DNA from: Streptomyces sp. B1I3
Lineage (GTDB): Bacteria > Actinomycetota > Actinomycetes > Streptomycetales > Streptomycetaceae
Assembly (NCBI RefSeq): GCF_030816615.1
Contig: NZ_JAUSYD010000001.1
Location: 6,966,501 to 7,030,500 of the forward strand
Reading direction: 5' to 3'
DNA length: 64,000 nucleotides
A program made the translations under genes and the position numbers. The notes below the pieces were generated by a model. The model was not told where the DNA came from and did not search any database. It was given only the letters and a program-made list of their open reading frames with translations. Shown here one piece after another: positions 40,095-48,717 of this stretch (positions are counted from its first letter, which is position 1; each line of letters opens with the position of its first letter).

Positions 40095-42275
40095 TCAGGG
40101 AAAGGACACCACCTGGGACGGGACGGTCGATGTGCCGGACGTGGGGGATCCGGTGTTGTTGATGACGTGCTCGTACTGGCCCTGGCCGCCCAGCGACACC
40201 ACCAGCAGGTCATGGAACTTCACGCCGGCTTTCACGGGCGCCTGGAATCCGTGCTGCTGACGGATGGTCGGGTCCACGTTGAAGTAGCAGTAGCTGCCCA
40301 TGCCCCAGCCCTCGTGGGTGGTGACCGAGTCGGCCACCTTGTACGCGGCGTACCCCTTGATGTCCCCGTTCTGGATGGCGGCCTGGTTGGGCGCGTCGTA
40401 GGCCTTCTCGTTCTGGAAGAAGATGGTCTTCCCACGCTCGCCGTACCACTGCACGTCGTACTTGTTGAAGTGCTCGACGAACAGGCCGGTGGCCAGCACG
40501 TCGTCACCGTTCACGCGGAGCCCGTAGTCGGACCGGTTGGTCTCCCAGCCGACCCCGTCGCCGTGGTCGGCGCGCCAGAGCCAGGTGTGGTCGACGATGG
40601 TGTCGTCGCTGTTGATCACCATGCCGGTGGTCGCCTTGCCGGCGCCTGCGCCGCCGACCCGGACGAAGACGTCCTGGACGGTGGTCGGGTTGGCCGCGTG
40701 GTCGGCCGACGCGTCCTCGGGTCCCACCTGGACGAGCACCTGGGAGTTCTGCGTGCCGGCGTCGATCAGCAGGCCGGCCAGCTTGACGCCGTCGACGTCA
40801 CCGACCTTGACCGCGGTCACCCCGTTGTCCGGGATGATCGTCGCCAGACCGAGGCCGAGGGCGACGGTGTTCGCGCGGTTGATCTCGATGGGCTGGTCGA
40901 CGTGGTAGATGCCCGGGGTGAAGAGCAGGTGCAGCCCCTGGCGTACCGCGGCGTTGATGGTCTGGGCGGTGGCGCCCGGCTTGACCACGTAGAACTGGCT
41001 CAGCGGGATGGACTCGCCCTGCGGGGTGCCGCTCCACGAGACGCCGCGCGCGTTGGTGCGCTTGGCCGGGACGAAGACCTTGTAGGTGTTGCCGTCGAGG
41101 TAGAGGAAGGGCTTCTCACGCGAGACCGGGGTGTTGGCCAGCGTCGTGTAGGGGGGCTCGGGGAAGCTCTGCGCGGGCGCGCCCTCGACACCGGAGAAGG
41201 TCATGTTCCACACCCCGTTGCCCCAACTGCCTATGGAGCTGTCGCGGGTGTACCACTGCTGCTGCGAGTACGGGCCGACCTGGCCGTCGATCTTGCTGTC
41301 GGCGATGTAGCCGCCGCTGGCCCAGCCGTAACCGTTGGGCGCGAGGTTGAGTCCGCCCTTGACGTGCATCCGGCGGAAGGGGGCGGCCTGGGAGACGGCC
41401 CAGCGGTTGGTGCCGCTGACCGGGTTGAGGGCGAGGTTCTCGGCCGAGCGCCAGAAGTTCTGGGTGGCGTTGCCGTTGAACCAGCCCGCGTCGACGGTCA
41501 CGTCACCGTTGAAGGTGGTGTCGTCGGGCTTCAGGCCGAGACCCGCGATGGAGGTGTAGAAGCCGATCTGGGCGTTGATGTTGTTGTACGTGCCCGGCTT
41601 GAACATCAGCGCGTAGCGGCCGTTACCGAACTGGGCCGACTCCTGCTGCTTGAAGATCTCGTCGACCTTGGCCTGGATGTTCGGCGTCGAGGGGTCGAAG
41701 ACCAGGACGTTGGGACCGAGGTCGCCACCGCCGGGGATCTGCGGGTCGCCCCCGCCACCGGTCGTGCCGAACACCTGGAACTCCCAGAGTGAGTATCCGT
41801 ATGCGCTGGCCCGGGCGGTTCCGGTCAGCCGGACGTAACGGGCGGTGCCGGAGACGTTGAGCGTCTCCGTGCCGCCCGGGCCGGTCGTGGTGGAGTAGGC
41901 GGTGCTCCAGGTGCTGTTGTCCGAGGAGAACTCGATCCGGTAACCGGTGGCGTAGGCCGCCTCCCACCGCAGCACGATCTGGCTCACCGAGGCTGCGGCG
42001 CCCAGGTCGACCTTGATCCACTGGGGGTCGGAGAAGGCGCTCGACCAGCGGGTCCCGTTGTCACCGTCGACCGCGGAGGCGGCGGGGGTCCCGCCGTTCT
42101 CCTGGCTGGAGGAGGTGACCGTCCTGCCCTGGGAGAGCAGCGTGGGTGCCGCGCTCGCAGGGGCCTGCGGGACGAAGGCGAGGAGGGAGAGGACGAGACC
42201 GGCGACAACGGCGAGCACACTGCCACGCCTTCTGTCCGGTGCCAGGGAGATGCGGAATATGGGGGGTGCGTGCAT
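40095..42275 (-). CDS. Secreted discoidin plus beta-helix protein (GH55-like carbohydrate enzyme?)
   Basis: A 726-residue exported protein. The signal peptide (about 1-43) ends VPQAPASA. An F5/8 type C (discoidin) domain follows at about 44-170 (SASAVDG-type loop, RWSSAFSDPQWIKVDLG, YGYSLWEFQVFG). After a Gly-rich linker, a long right-handed beta-helix region of two pectate-lyase-like parts runs to the end (YALMFKPGTYNNINAQIGFY; LLFTPGIYHVDQPIEINRAN; DHTWLWRADHGDGVGW). The layout resembles GH55-like exo-beta-1,3-glucanases and related annotations, but I cannot place the family or the catalytic residues. GGAGA precedes the ATG. An AGAGAGCGCTCTCT palindrome lies 45 bases upstream. Confidence 0.78.
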   Translation of the reverse strand: MHAPPIFRISLAPDRRRGSVLAVVAGLVLSLLAFVPQAPASAAPTLLSQGRTVTSSSQENGGTPAASAVDGDNGTRWSSAFSDPQWIKVDLGAAASVSQIVLRWEAAYATGYRIEFSSDNSTWSTAYSTTTGPGGTETLNVSGTARYVRLTGTARASAYGYSLWEFQVFGTTGGGGDPQIPGGGDLGPNVLVFDPSTPNIQAKVDEIFKQQESAQFGNGRYALMFKPGTYNNINAQIGFYTSIAGLGLKPDDTTFNGDVTVDAGWFNGNATQNFWRSAENLALNPVSGTNRWAVSQAAPFRRMHVKGGLNLAPNGYGWASGGYIADSKIDGQVGPYSQQQWYTRDSSIGSWGNGVWNMTFSGVEGAPAQSFPEPPYTTLANTPVSREKPFLYLDGNTYKVFVPAKRTNARGVSWSGTPQGESIPLSQFYVVKPGATAQTINAAVRQGLHLLFTPGIYHVDQPIEINRANTVALGLGLATIIPDNGVTAVKVGDVDGVKLAGLLIDAGTQNSQVLVQVGPEDASADHAANPTTVQDVFVRVGGAGAGKATTGMVINSDDTIVDHTWLWRADHGDGVGWETNRSDYGLRVNGDDVLATGLFVEHFNKYDVQWYGERGKTIFFQNEKAYDAPNQAAIQNGDIKGYAAYKVADSVTTHEGWGMGSYCYFNVDPTIRQQHGFQAPVKAGVKFHDLLVVSLGGQGQYEHVINNTGSPTSGTSTVPSQVVSFP

Positions 42276-42319
42276 GGGGGTCTCCTGAGTCGTGGGGCGG
42301 GTACACGACGCGTACAGCC

Positions 42320-42333
42320 AGAGAGCGCTCTCT
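42320..42333. promoter_or_regulatory. 14-bp palindrome upstream of the beta-helix protein
   Basis: AGAGAGCGCTCTCT is a perfect palindrome with the central GCGC typical of LacI-family operators. It shares GAGCGCTC with the CebR site at 36940 but has different flanks, so a different LacI-family repressor or a weak CebR site are both possible. Confidence 0.5.
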
Positions 42334-42679
42334 CCGGCTGTGCGAGATACTCCACCCTTGTTACGAACGCGTCAAGAGATGTGCAACAGCAGATGTACCG
42401 GGGCCTGTTGGCGACAAGAACTGATGGGATGGTCGTGGTGACCGCCCCGTGATCCGGGCCCTCGGTGTCGTGGTGCGAGGCCGCGCAGGGGATCGGTTCA
42501 GGAAATGGCGGGCCGCGTGGCCGTGCAGGAAGTGGCGGGCGGCGGTGCGGGGCCGCACGCGCGGGCTGCCGCCGCTCGGTCCCGGCTCGTCCGGGCGTGC
42601 CAGGATGCGAACCGGTCCGTCCGCCGATCAGGGTGACGCGGCCCCGGCGGTCCGCGACCGGCGCGAGGGGGTACCTACC

Positions 42680-42762
42680 GTGGCGCGTGCGTCGGCAGCG
42701 CCTACACCGGTGATCACCCGTGTGGCGCGTGCGTCGGCAGCGCCTACACCGGTGATCACCCG
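42680..42762. repeat. Two 41-bp direct repeats
   Basis: The 41-base segment starting GTGGCGCGTGCGTCGGCAGC occurs at 42680-42720 and 42722-42762, separated by one T, and the copies look identical. The unit includes CACCGGTGATCACC. No mobile-element ends or target-site duplication are recognisable around it. Confidence 0.9.
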
Positions 42763-42972
42763 CCGCCCAAACCCCCGCCCGGCGTGGCGTGCCGTCCAAC
42801 GGGTGATATCCCGCTCCATGTCACACGTTGAGCCCACGGCGTAGCTCCAATGCGGTGTCCCCGAGTGGTGCGCCCCCGGATTTCGGCTGACGGTGGATCA
42901 CGTCGCACCCGCGATTTCGATGAGCCGGCAACCGGTCGGTCAGCGTGGGTACGGCGAAAGGACTGTGTATCC

Positions 42973-43704
42973 ATGCGCTCTGCCCGCACCCTGTTCGCAT
43001 CGGCCGCCGTCACGGCGGTCCTCGCGGTCTCCGTCCCCGCCGCATACGCCGTGACCTCGGCCGACGGCTGGGACAAGGACAGCGGCTCTTCCTCCAGCAG
43101 CAACGACGACCGCGACAAGCCGGACTCGTGGAAGCACGAGAAGCCCGAGGGTGGTGTGCACGCCGGTGGCGGCGCGCTGGCCGGCATCTCGGCCGACGAC
43201 TGGCAGAAGGACAAGGAAGAGGACTCCGAGGCCGGTAACAACGACGACCGCGACAAGCCGGACTCGTGGAAGCACGAGAAGCCCGAGGGTGGTGTGCACG
43301 CCGGTGGCGGCGCGCTGGCCGGCATCTCGGCCGACGACTGGCAGAAGGACAAGGAAGAGGACTCCGAGGCCGGTAACAACGACGACCGCGACAAGCCGGA
43401 GTCCTGGAAGCACGAGAAGCCCGAGGGTGGTGTGCACGCCGGTGGCGGCGCGCTGGCCGGCATCTCGGCCGACGACTGGCAGAAGGACAAGGAAGAGGAC
43501 TCCCAGGCCGGTAACAACGACGACCGCGACAAGTCGGAGTCCTGGACGCACGAGAAGCCCGAGGGCGGTATGCACACCGGAGGCGGCGCCATGGCCCTGT
43601 CCGGCAGCAGCCTGGCCGCCGGCTCGGTGCTGATGCTCGGTGGCATCGGTGCCGCCGCGTACCGGATGCGTCGCCGCAACGCCTCGGGTACCGCGGCCGT
43701 CTGA
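42973..43704 (+). CDS. Surface protein built of 46-residue repeats with a GG(V/M)H(A/T)GGGA motif
   Basis: A 243-residue exported protein. The signal peptide (about 1-26) ends SVPAAYA. The middle consists of a leading partial and three following 46-residue repeats of the type ISADDWQKDKEEDSEAGN, DDRDKPDSWKHEKPEGGVH, AGGGALAG, rich in Asp, Lys and Glu. The end is a hydrophobic span (SGSSLAAGSVLMLGGIGAAA) followed by YRMRRRN, a sorting-signal-like layout without LPxTG. The motif GGxHxGGGA precedes the span and ends each repeat. The class F sortase gene follows 160 bases later, so attachment or anchoring by that enzyme is likely. AAAGGA precedes the ATG. Confidence 0.82.
   Translation: MRSARTLFASAAVTAVLAVSVPAAYAVTSADGWDKDSGSSSSSNDDRDKPDSWKHEKPEGGVHAGGGALAGISADDWQKDKEEDSEAGNNDDRDKPDSWKHEKPEGGVHAGGGALAGISADDWQKDKEEDSEAGNNDDRDKPESWKHEKPEGGVHAGGGALAGISADDWQKDKEEDSQAGNNDDRDKSESWTHEKPEGGMHTGGGAMALSGSSLAAGSVLMLGGIGAAAYRMRRRNASGTAAV
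43102..43591 (+). repeat. 138-bp in-frame tandem repeats inside the surface protein gene
   Basis: Units start at 43183, 43321 and 43459 with exact 138-base spacing, preceded and followed by partial units. The nucleotide sequences are nearly identical, so the array is recent or kept homogeneous by recombination. Confidence 0.93.
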
Positions 43705-43864
43705 CAGACCTCCGCGCACCCTTGACCGAACGCTGTCGCGGCCGCCGCCCTCCCGGGTGGTGGCCGCGCAGACTTTCCCGCTCGGTCTGCCCACGACTCT
43801 CCCGCGTCGTCACCCGCGCCCCGTTCTTCCCCCGCCCTCCTCGTACGCGAAAGGCAGTGCCCGT

Positions 43865-44569
43865 ATGACCGCCCAGCAGCCGTCCGAACCGGATTCCGCC
43901 TCCCCCGCCCCCGGCCGTTCACTGCTGTGGCCCGCCGCGGCGGTGGGGCTGGGCTTCCTCCTCGTCTACAACTCCTTCGACGCCTCGGCGGGAGTCCAGC
44001 CGCCCACCACCGTGTCGTCCGCCCCCGCCACCACCGCCCCCGGCGCCACCACGCCTGCCGCACCCACACCATCCGCCTCCGCGTCCACGGCGGGCCCCGG
44101 GCTGCCGAGGTCCGAGCCCGAACGCATCTCCATCCGGGACATCGCGGTCGACGCCCCCTTCACACCGCTGTCCATCGGCTCCTCGGGGCGGCTGGACGCC
44201 CCACCCGCGGACGACAAGAACCTGGTCGGCTGGTTCAAGGACGGGGCCACGCCGGGCGAGCGCGGTACATCGGTCGTCGCCGGTCACGTCGACACGAAAA
44301 CAGGTCCCGCCGTGTTCCTGTACCTCAGGACGCTCAAGAAGGGGAGCGCGGTGGACATCACCCGCGAGGACGGAGTGGTGGCCACCTTCAAGGTGGACAC
44401 GGTCGAGACGTTCAGCAAGGCCGACTTCCCCAGCGACCGCGTGTACGACGACAACGGCACGGCCCAGCTGCGGCTGATCACCTGCGGCGGGGAGTACGAC
44501 AAGAGGGCGAAGGACTACAAGGACAACGTCGTGGTCTTCGCCCACCTGGCCTCCGCCAAGAAATCCTGA
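43865..44569 (+). CDS. Class F sortase
   Basis: A 234-residue membrane-anchored transpeptidase. An N-terminal hydrophobic span (about 18-37: RSLLWPAAAVGLGFLLVYNS) precedes a Thr/Ala/Pro linker. The catalytic domain has the His in VAGHVDTKTGPAVF, the Cys in LRLITCGGEYD, and a C-terminal FAHLASAKK. Class F sortases attach proteins to the actinobacterial cell wall outside the membrane. Its partner is probably the repeat protein just upstream. The ATG at 43865 follows AAAGGCAG. A strong hairpin ends the transcript at 44599-44636. Confidence 0.9.
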   Translation: MTAQQPSEPDSASPAPGRSLLWPAAAVGLGFLLVYNSFDASAGVQPPTTVSSAPATTAPGATTPAAPTPSASASTAGPGLPRSEPERISIRDIAVDAPFTPLSIGSSGRLDAPPADDKNLVGWFKDGATPGERGTSVVAGHVDTKTGPAVFLYLRTLKKGSAVDITREDGVVATFKVDTVETFSKADFPSDRVYDDNGTAQLRLITCGGEYDKRAKDYKDNVVVFAHLASAKKS

Positions 44570-45022
44570 CGCCGCTCCGGGCCGCTGGAGGCACGGACGG
44601 GAGAAGCCCCCTCGCGGAAGCGAGGGGGCTTCTCCCGTGCGGTGGTGACCGAAGAGCCACTGCTCCTGGCCAGGCCCGACGAGCGGCTCGGCGCCCGCCT
44701 CGCACCGGAGCGCCGGCCCGTCAGGGGTGCGATCCGTCACGTGCCATCCGTCCGGCGTGCGGCCCGTCCGGCGTGCGGTCCGGCTCCCTGAGCGGGTACG
44801 CAACGCTGGATGCGGGCCGAACCGCTCACGGCGCCGTCCGCGCCGGGGGACGAGGGGCCCGGGGAACCGCTCCACCAGGCCGTCCGCGGCATCCGCGCGG
44901 AGGGGGCCCACCGGCCGGAGCGGCTCGCGGCCGAACCGGTGCGCTCGCGCGATCCGGTCCTGCGGGCGGGGCCGTCCGGCTGATCCGGCAGCGCCTGTAC
45001 GGCGGGCTGCCGGCCCGACCGC
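44570..45022. other. Intergenic stretch after the sortase gene
   Basis: Apart from the terminator at 44599-44636 and short tandem CCGTCCGGCGTGCGG copies around 44745-44780, no gene is supported on either strand. Confidence 0.5.
44599..44636 (+). terminator. Strong 17-bp terminator hairpin after the sortase gene
   Basis: GGGAGAAGCCCCCTCGC (44599-44615) pairs perfectly with GCGAGGGGGCTTCTCCC (44620-44636) around GGAA, about 30 bases after the sortase stop. Confidence 0.92.
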
Positions 45023-45577
45023 TCAGCGGGCGTTCTCCCGCTCCGCCGCCGCGACCTGGTGCAGGGTCCGGCCGGTGCGGGCCGAGCGGGCGTGGTACGG
45101 GTCGGGGGTGCCCGGCCGGTCGTGGACGGCCTGCCGGTCGTTCGCCTTGATCAGCAGCCAGGCCTCCGGCCCCTGGGCGTCGGCCTCGTCGCCCACGTGG
45201 AAGCGGGTGAGAGCGAACTCGCCGTGCAGTTTCGTCCCGGCGAGCCAGAAGGTGGCGTGCCCCCGCTCCAGTGCCTCGCCGATCGGGACGGGCGTACCGG
45301 CGGGGTCGTGGCTGAGCGACCGGTAGGTGCCCTGGTCCCAGACGATGACGGTGCCGCTGCCCTGTGCCTCCTGCGGTACGACGCCCTCGAAGGTGCCGTA
45401 CTCCAGCGGATGGTCGTCGGTGGGAACGGCCAGCCGCTTGTCGCGGGGGTTGTCCGACGGCCCGCGTGGGACGGCCCATGACCTGAGTACGCCGTCGACC
45501 TCGAGCCGGAAGTCGAAATGCATGCGCCGGGCATCATGGATCTGCACCACGAAGCGCCGTGTGCCCTCGGTGTCCAC
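45023..45577 (-). CDS. Stand-alone LigD-type 3'-phosphoesterase
   Basis: A 184-residue protein equal to the phosphoesterase domain of DNA ligase D, which trims 3'-phosphates and 3'-ribonucleosides during end repair. Metal-binding landmarks are FVVQIHDARRMHFDFRLEVD, DDHPLEYGTFEG, SGTVIVWDQGTY and KLHGEFALTRF, the last with WLLIKAND after it. The ligase and polymerase domains are not present and no ku gene is adjacent. The GTG start at 45577 follows GGAAGGA by eight bases. The final 30 residues (HARSARTGRTLHQVAAAE) are an unconserved tail. Confidence 0.9.
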   Translation of the reverse strand: MDTEGTRRFVVQIHDARRMHFDFRLEVDGVLRSWAVPRGPSDNPRDKRLAVPTDDHPLEYGTFEGVVPQEAQGSGTVIVWDQGTYRSLSHDPAGTPVPIGEALERGHATFWLAGTKLHGEFALTRFHVGDEADAQGPEAWLLIKANDRQAVHDRPGTPDPYHARSARTGRTLHQVAAAERENAR

Positions 45578-45733
45578 GACCGTGTCCTTCCGACGGGAAG
45601 CGGTCGGACGGTGCGTACCCTGCCCGGTCCCCGGGGCCGCGTGGGTCCCGCACAGTCCGTCACCTCCACTGTGCCGCCGCCGGCCGCGCACCGCACGGGG
45701 GCGGCGCTGCCACGGACCCGCGGGCCGCACCGG

Positions 45734-46261
45734 TCAGTCCGTGTGCCGCTCGAGCGCCGCGTCGGCCGCGGTCCGTGAACCGTGCCACCAGGTCGTGACC
45801 GGCTCCCAGACCCGGATTCCGTCCGGGGCCCCCAGCGAGGCGGCGTCGAAGGTCCGTCCGCGGTGCGCGGGGTCCCCGGCGACCGTCAGCCGGTCCACCA
45901 CGCGAAGCTCGGAGGCCGACGGGTCCAGGGTCCGTACCGCCGCGTACACGGTGCTGCCCGCCGGGACGCGGTACGGCGCGCTCCCGCCGGCGGGGACCGG
46001 GAGCGCCGGACCGTCCAGATCGCCGAAGACGACCGTGGGGACGCGGTCGACGGCGCAGGCCTGCCCGCCGTGGTTGGTGACGCTGATCCGCAGGGTCTCC
46101 GGCTGGTCGGACGCCGCGGCGGCGACGGTCAGACCGCTTTCCCGGCAGGGGGGAGCGGGTGCGGTGGCCGCGGCAGGGGAGGCCGTCGAGGCACCCACGG
46201 AGGACGCGAGGGCGAGGGCGGCGAAAACGGCGGGAACGGTGGGTACGTAACGGATGCGCAT
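45734..46261 (-). CDS. Secreted DUF4232 protein
   Basis: A 175-residue exported protein. The signal peptide (about 1-30) is FAALALASSVGASTASPAAA. The mature part has the DUF4232 pattern: an early Cys (PPCRESGLTV), NHGGQACAVDRVPTVVF with a second Cys that can pair with it, and a beta-sandwich core. The function is unknown. GAGGGAACGG lies before the ATG. It is upstream of and on the same strand as the LigD-type gene, but 156 bases away. Confidence 0.82.
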   Translation of the reverse strand: MRIRYVPTVPAVFAALALASSVGASTASPAAATAPAPPCRESGLTVAAAASDQPETLRISVTNHGGQACAVDRVPTVVFGDLDGPALPVPAGGSAPYRVPAGSTVYAAVRTLDPSASELRVVDRLTVAGDPAHRGRTFDAASLGAPDGIRVWEPVTTWWHGSRTAADAALERHTD

Positions 46262-46342
46262 GAGTTGTCCGTTCCCTCGCCCGCCGCCTTCTACACACCG
46301 TCACCGGCTTCGGTCACCACGCACCGACGTAGCATGATCCGC

Positions 46343-47326
46343 ATGGAGCAGCGCACACTCGGCAGGACCGGCCGTGACGTATCGGTCGTAGGACAGGGCA
46401 CCTGGCAGCTCGGCGGGGACTGGGGCGAGGTGGTGGAGGCCGACGCCTTCGGCGTCCTGGACGCCGCCGTCGAAGCGGGCGTCACCTTTTTCGACACCGC
46501 GGACGTGTACGGCGACGGACGCAGCGAACAGCTCATCGGCCGCTACCTCAAGGACCGGCCGGACGCGGACGTCTTCGTCGCCACGAAGATGGGCCGACGC
46601 GCCGATCAGGTCCCGGACAATTACGTCCTCGACAACTTCCGTTCGTGGAACGACCGTTCGCGCGCCAACCTCGGCGTCGACACGCTCGATCTCGTACAGC
46701 TGCACTGCCCGCCGACGAGTGTCTACTCCTCGGACGCGGTCTACGACGCCCTCGACACCCTGGTCGCCGAGCAGCGGATCGGCGCCTACGCGGTGAGCGT
46801 CGAGACGTGCGCCGAGGCGCTGACGGCCATCGCCAGGCCCGGCGTCGCCAGTGTCCAGATCATCCTCAACCCCTTCCGCCTCAAGCCGCTCGACGAGGTG
46901 CTCCCGGCCGCCGTCGAGGCCGGCGTCGGCATCGTCGCGCGGGTGCCGCTCGCCTCCGGACTGCTGTCGGGGAAGTACACGGCGGACACGGTCTTCGCAC
47001 CCGAGGACCACCGCACGTACAACCGCCACGGCGAGGCGTTCGACCAGGGTGAGACCTTCTCCGGCATCGACTACGCGACCGGCGTGGCCGCGGCGGCGGA
47101 GTTCGCCGCACTGGCGCCCGAGGGCGCCACACCCGCGCAGACCGCGCTGCGCTGGATCATCCAGCAGCCCGGTGTCACCAGCGTCATCCCCGGGGCACGT
47201 TCCGTGGAGCAGGCCCGAGCCAACGCTGCGGCGGCCTCTCTCCCGGCCCTGCCGCAGAGCACCCTCGACGCGGTGCGCGACCTGTACGACCGCAGGATCC
47301 GCGCGGAGGTCCACCCCCGCTGGTGA
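46343..47326 (+). CDS. Aldo/keto reductase
   Basis: A 327-residue TIM-barrel oxidoreductase using NADPH. The catalytic tetrad is visible: Asp and Tyr in FFDTADVYGDGRSE, Lys in VFVATKMGRR, His in LVQLHCPPTS. The cofactor-binding end QQPGVTSVIPGARSVEQARA is complete. The substrate is unknown. The ATG at 46343 lacks a ribosome-binding site, but a TAGCAT box lies about seven bases upstream, so a leaderless transcript starting at the ATG is possible. An in-frame ATG at 46334 is the alternative. Confidence 0.9.
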   Translation: MEQRTLGRTGRDVSVVGQGTWQLGGDWGEVVEADAFGVLDAAVEAGVTFFDTADVYGDGRSEQLIGRYLKDRPDADVFVATKMGRRADQVPDNYVLDNFRSWNDRSRANLGVDTLDLVQLHCPPTSVYSSDAVYDALDTLVAEQRIGAYAVSVETCAEALTAIARPGVASVQIILNPFRLKPLDEVLPAAVEAGVGIVARVPLASGLLSGKYTADTVFAPEDHRTYNRHGEAFDQGETFSGIDYATGVAAAAEFAALAPEGATPAQTALRWIIQQPGVTSVIPGARSVEQARANAAAASLPALPQSTLDAVRDLYDRRIRAEVHPRW

Positions 47327-47335
47327 GCCGGGCGC

Positions 47336-48583
47336 TCAGTCCTCGTCGCCGCCGTCGCCGTCCTGCCGGGGGCTGTCCCCGGCGGGAGCGGCCGGATCGG
47401 CGGACGCCGGCGTCCCGGCGGCCGGAGAGGCCCCGGCGGCCGGAGAGGTCCCGGGACCTGGAGTGTCCGCCGCACCGGAGTCCGGTGAGAACAGGACCGT
47501 CCCCAGGTACACCGCTGCCAGGAAGGCGACCGTCCCCGCGACGGCGCTCGCCACCCGGGGCCGGCGGCGGATGGCCTCGCTCGTGCTCATCCGCCGCGTG
47601 GTCGCCGATCTGATCGCCCGCGGTGCGGGGGCGGCCCGTCTGCGGCCGGTGGCCTGCGGCAGCCTGTACGTCGAGACGCCGGCGGCGGCCTGGCCGGCCG
47701 GTGCGGCAGCCGCCGCCGGGGGTGTGGCCGCGGGCGGAGCGGCGGGGAGGTGGTGGGGCATGGGTTCGGGGCGTCCGCGCCAGGCGTCGGTGCGGAACCA
47801 GTCCGAGACCTGCTGCGCACTCGGCCGGTCCTCAGGCTGCTTCGCCAGCAGGCCCAGCAGGTACGAATCGAAGGCGGGGGAGATGTCGACCCCCCGCTGT
47901 CTGACCGGCACCGGTGGGGTGTCCACGTGCTGGTAGAGCGTCGCCGTCGCTGTGTCCGAGCGGAACGGCGGCTGCCCCACCAGAAGTTGGTAGATGACGC
48001 AGCCCAGGGAGTACATGTCCGACGCGGAGTCGGCGGTGCGGCCGAGGGCCCGTTCGGGAGCCAGGTACAGGCTGGTACCGACGATGTGCCCGGCGGTGGT
48101 CAGGGCAGTGGACGGGTCGTCGACGAACTGGGCGATGCCGAAGTCCCCGATCTTCACGGACCCGTCGGCGTCCAGCATGAGGTTGCCGGGCTTGATGTCA
48201 CGGTGGACGATCCCCTGCCGGTGCGCCGCGGCCAGTCCGGCCGCGGCCTCGCCGGCGATGCGGGCCACCTGTTCCGGCCGGATCTGCTCCTCGGTGTCCA
48301 GCAGATCCCCGAGGCTTCTGCCCTCGACCAGTTCCATCACCAGGAAGAAGCGGTCCTCCCAGGAGCCGAAGTCGAAGACGGCGACGAGGTGAGGGTGGCT
48401 CAGGCGCGCGGCGGTCTGTGCCTCCAGGCGGAACCGCGCGGTCGACGAGGCATCGGCGTGGTCGCCCAGCAGCAGCTTCACGGCGACGGCCCGGCCCAGT
48501 ACTTCGTCCGTCGCGCGCCACACCTCACCCATGCCGCCACGGCCGATGGGGGATATCAACCGGTACCGTCCAGCTACCAGCAC
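47336..48583 (-). CDS. Membrane-anchored Ser/Thr protein kinase (PknB family)
   Basis: A 415-residue Hanks-type kinase. The kinase domain (about 5-275) is intact: GRGGMGEVWRA, AVAVKLLLG, the catalytic loop GIVHRDIKPGNLML, KIGDFGIAQF, the GTSLYLAPE segment and SASDMYSLGCVIYQLL. A Pro/Ala-rich linker leads to one membrane span (VASAVAGTVAFLAAVYLGTV) and a short Ala/Pro/Gly/Asp-rich outside tail without PASTA domains. The GTG at 48583 gives the usual start one residue before LVAGRYRLI; longer starts add low-complexity sequence. Its target is unknown. It converges with the aldo-keto reductase gene. Confidence 0.9.
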   Translation of the reverse strand: MLVAGRYRLISPIGRGGMGEVWRATDEVLGRAVAVKLLLGDHADASSTARFRLEAQTAARLSHPHLVAVFDFGSWEDRFFLVMELVEGRSLGDLLDTEEQIRPEQVARIAGEAAAGLAAAHRQGIVHRDIKPGNLMLDADGSVKIGDFGIAQFVDDPSTALTTAGHIVGTSLYLAPERALGRTADSASDMYSLGCVIYQLLVGQPPFRSDTATATLYQHVDTPPVPVRQRGVDISPAFDSYLLGLLAKQPEDRPSAQQVSDWFRTDAWRGRPEPMPHHLPAAPPAATPPAAAAAPAGQAAAGVSTYRLPQATGRRRAAPAPRAIRSATTRRMSTSEAIRRRPRVASAVAGTVAFLAAVYLGTVLFSPDSGAADTPGPGTSPAAGASPAAGTPASADPAAPAGDSPRQDGDGGDED

Positions 48584-48717
48584 CTGTGCACACCAATCTC
48601 GAACTGTGGCCCGCTCCGACTGCCGCGGCGGCGACCCGGTCGGGCTCGTGGGCTCGGTTCGGTGCGTGGGGCACGCGGCATGATCAGGATATCCGTCCGC
48701 GGGACCTCTTCTCGCCC

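Larger units (their letters stand above)
42276..42972. other. Intergenic stretch with repeats but no certain gene
   Basis: Between two divergent secreted-protein genes. It contains the palindrome at 42320-42333 and two 41-base direct repeats at 42680-42762. Frames on both strands read through the repeats because the period is 42, but none has a ribosome-binding site or recognisable product. Confidence 0.5.

Noticed and set aside
42628..42837. Small minus-strand frame with two RVITGVGAADARAT repeats
   Set aside because: The repeat arises from the 42-base DNA period, which keeps both strands open. There is no ribosome-binding site or family match.
43102..43591. Regularly spaced repeats as a CRISPR array
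   Set aside because: The 138-bp units are contiguous, in frame and code for a protein repeat; there are no variable spacers.
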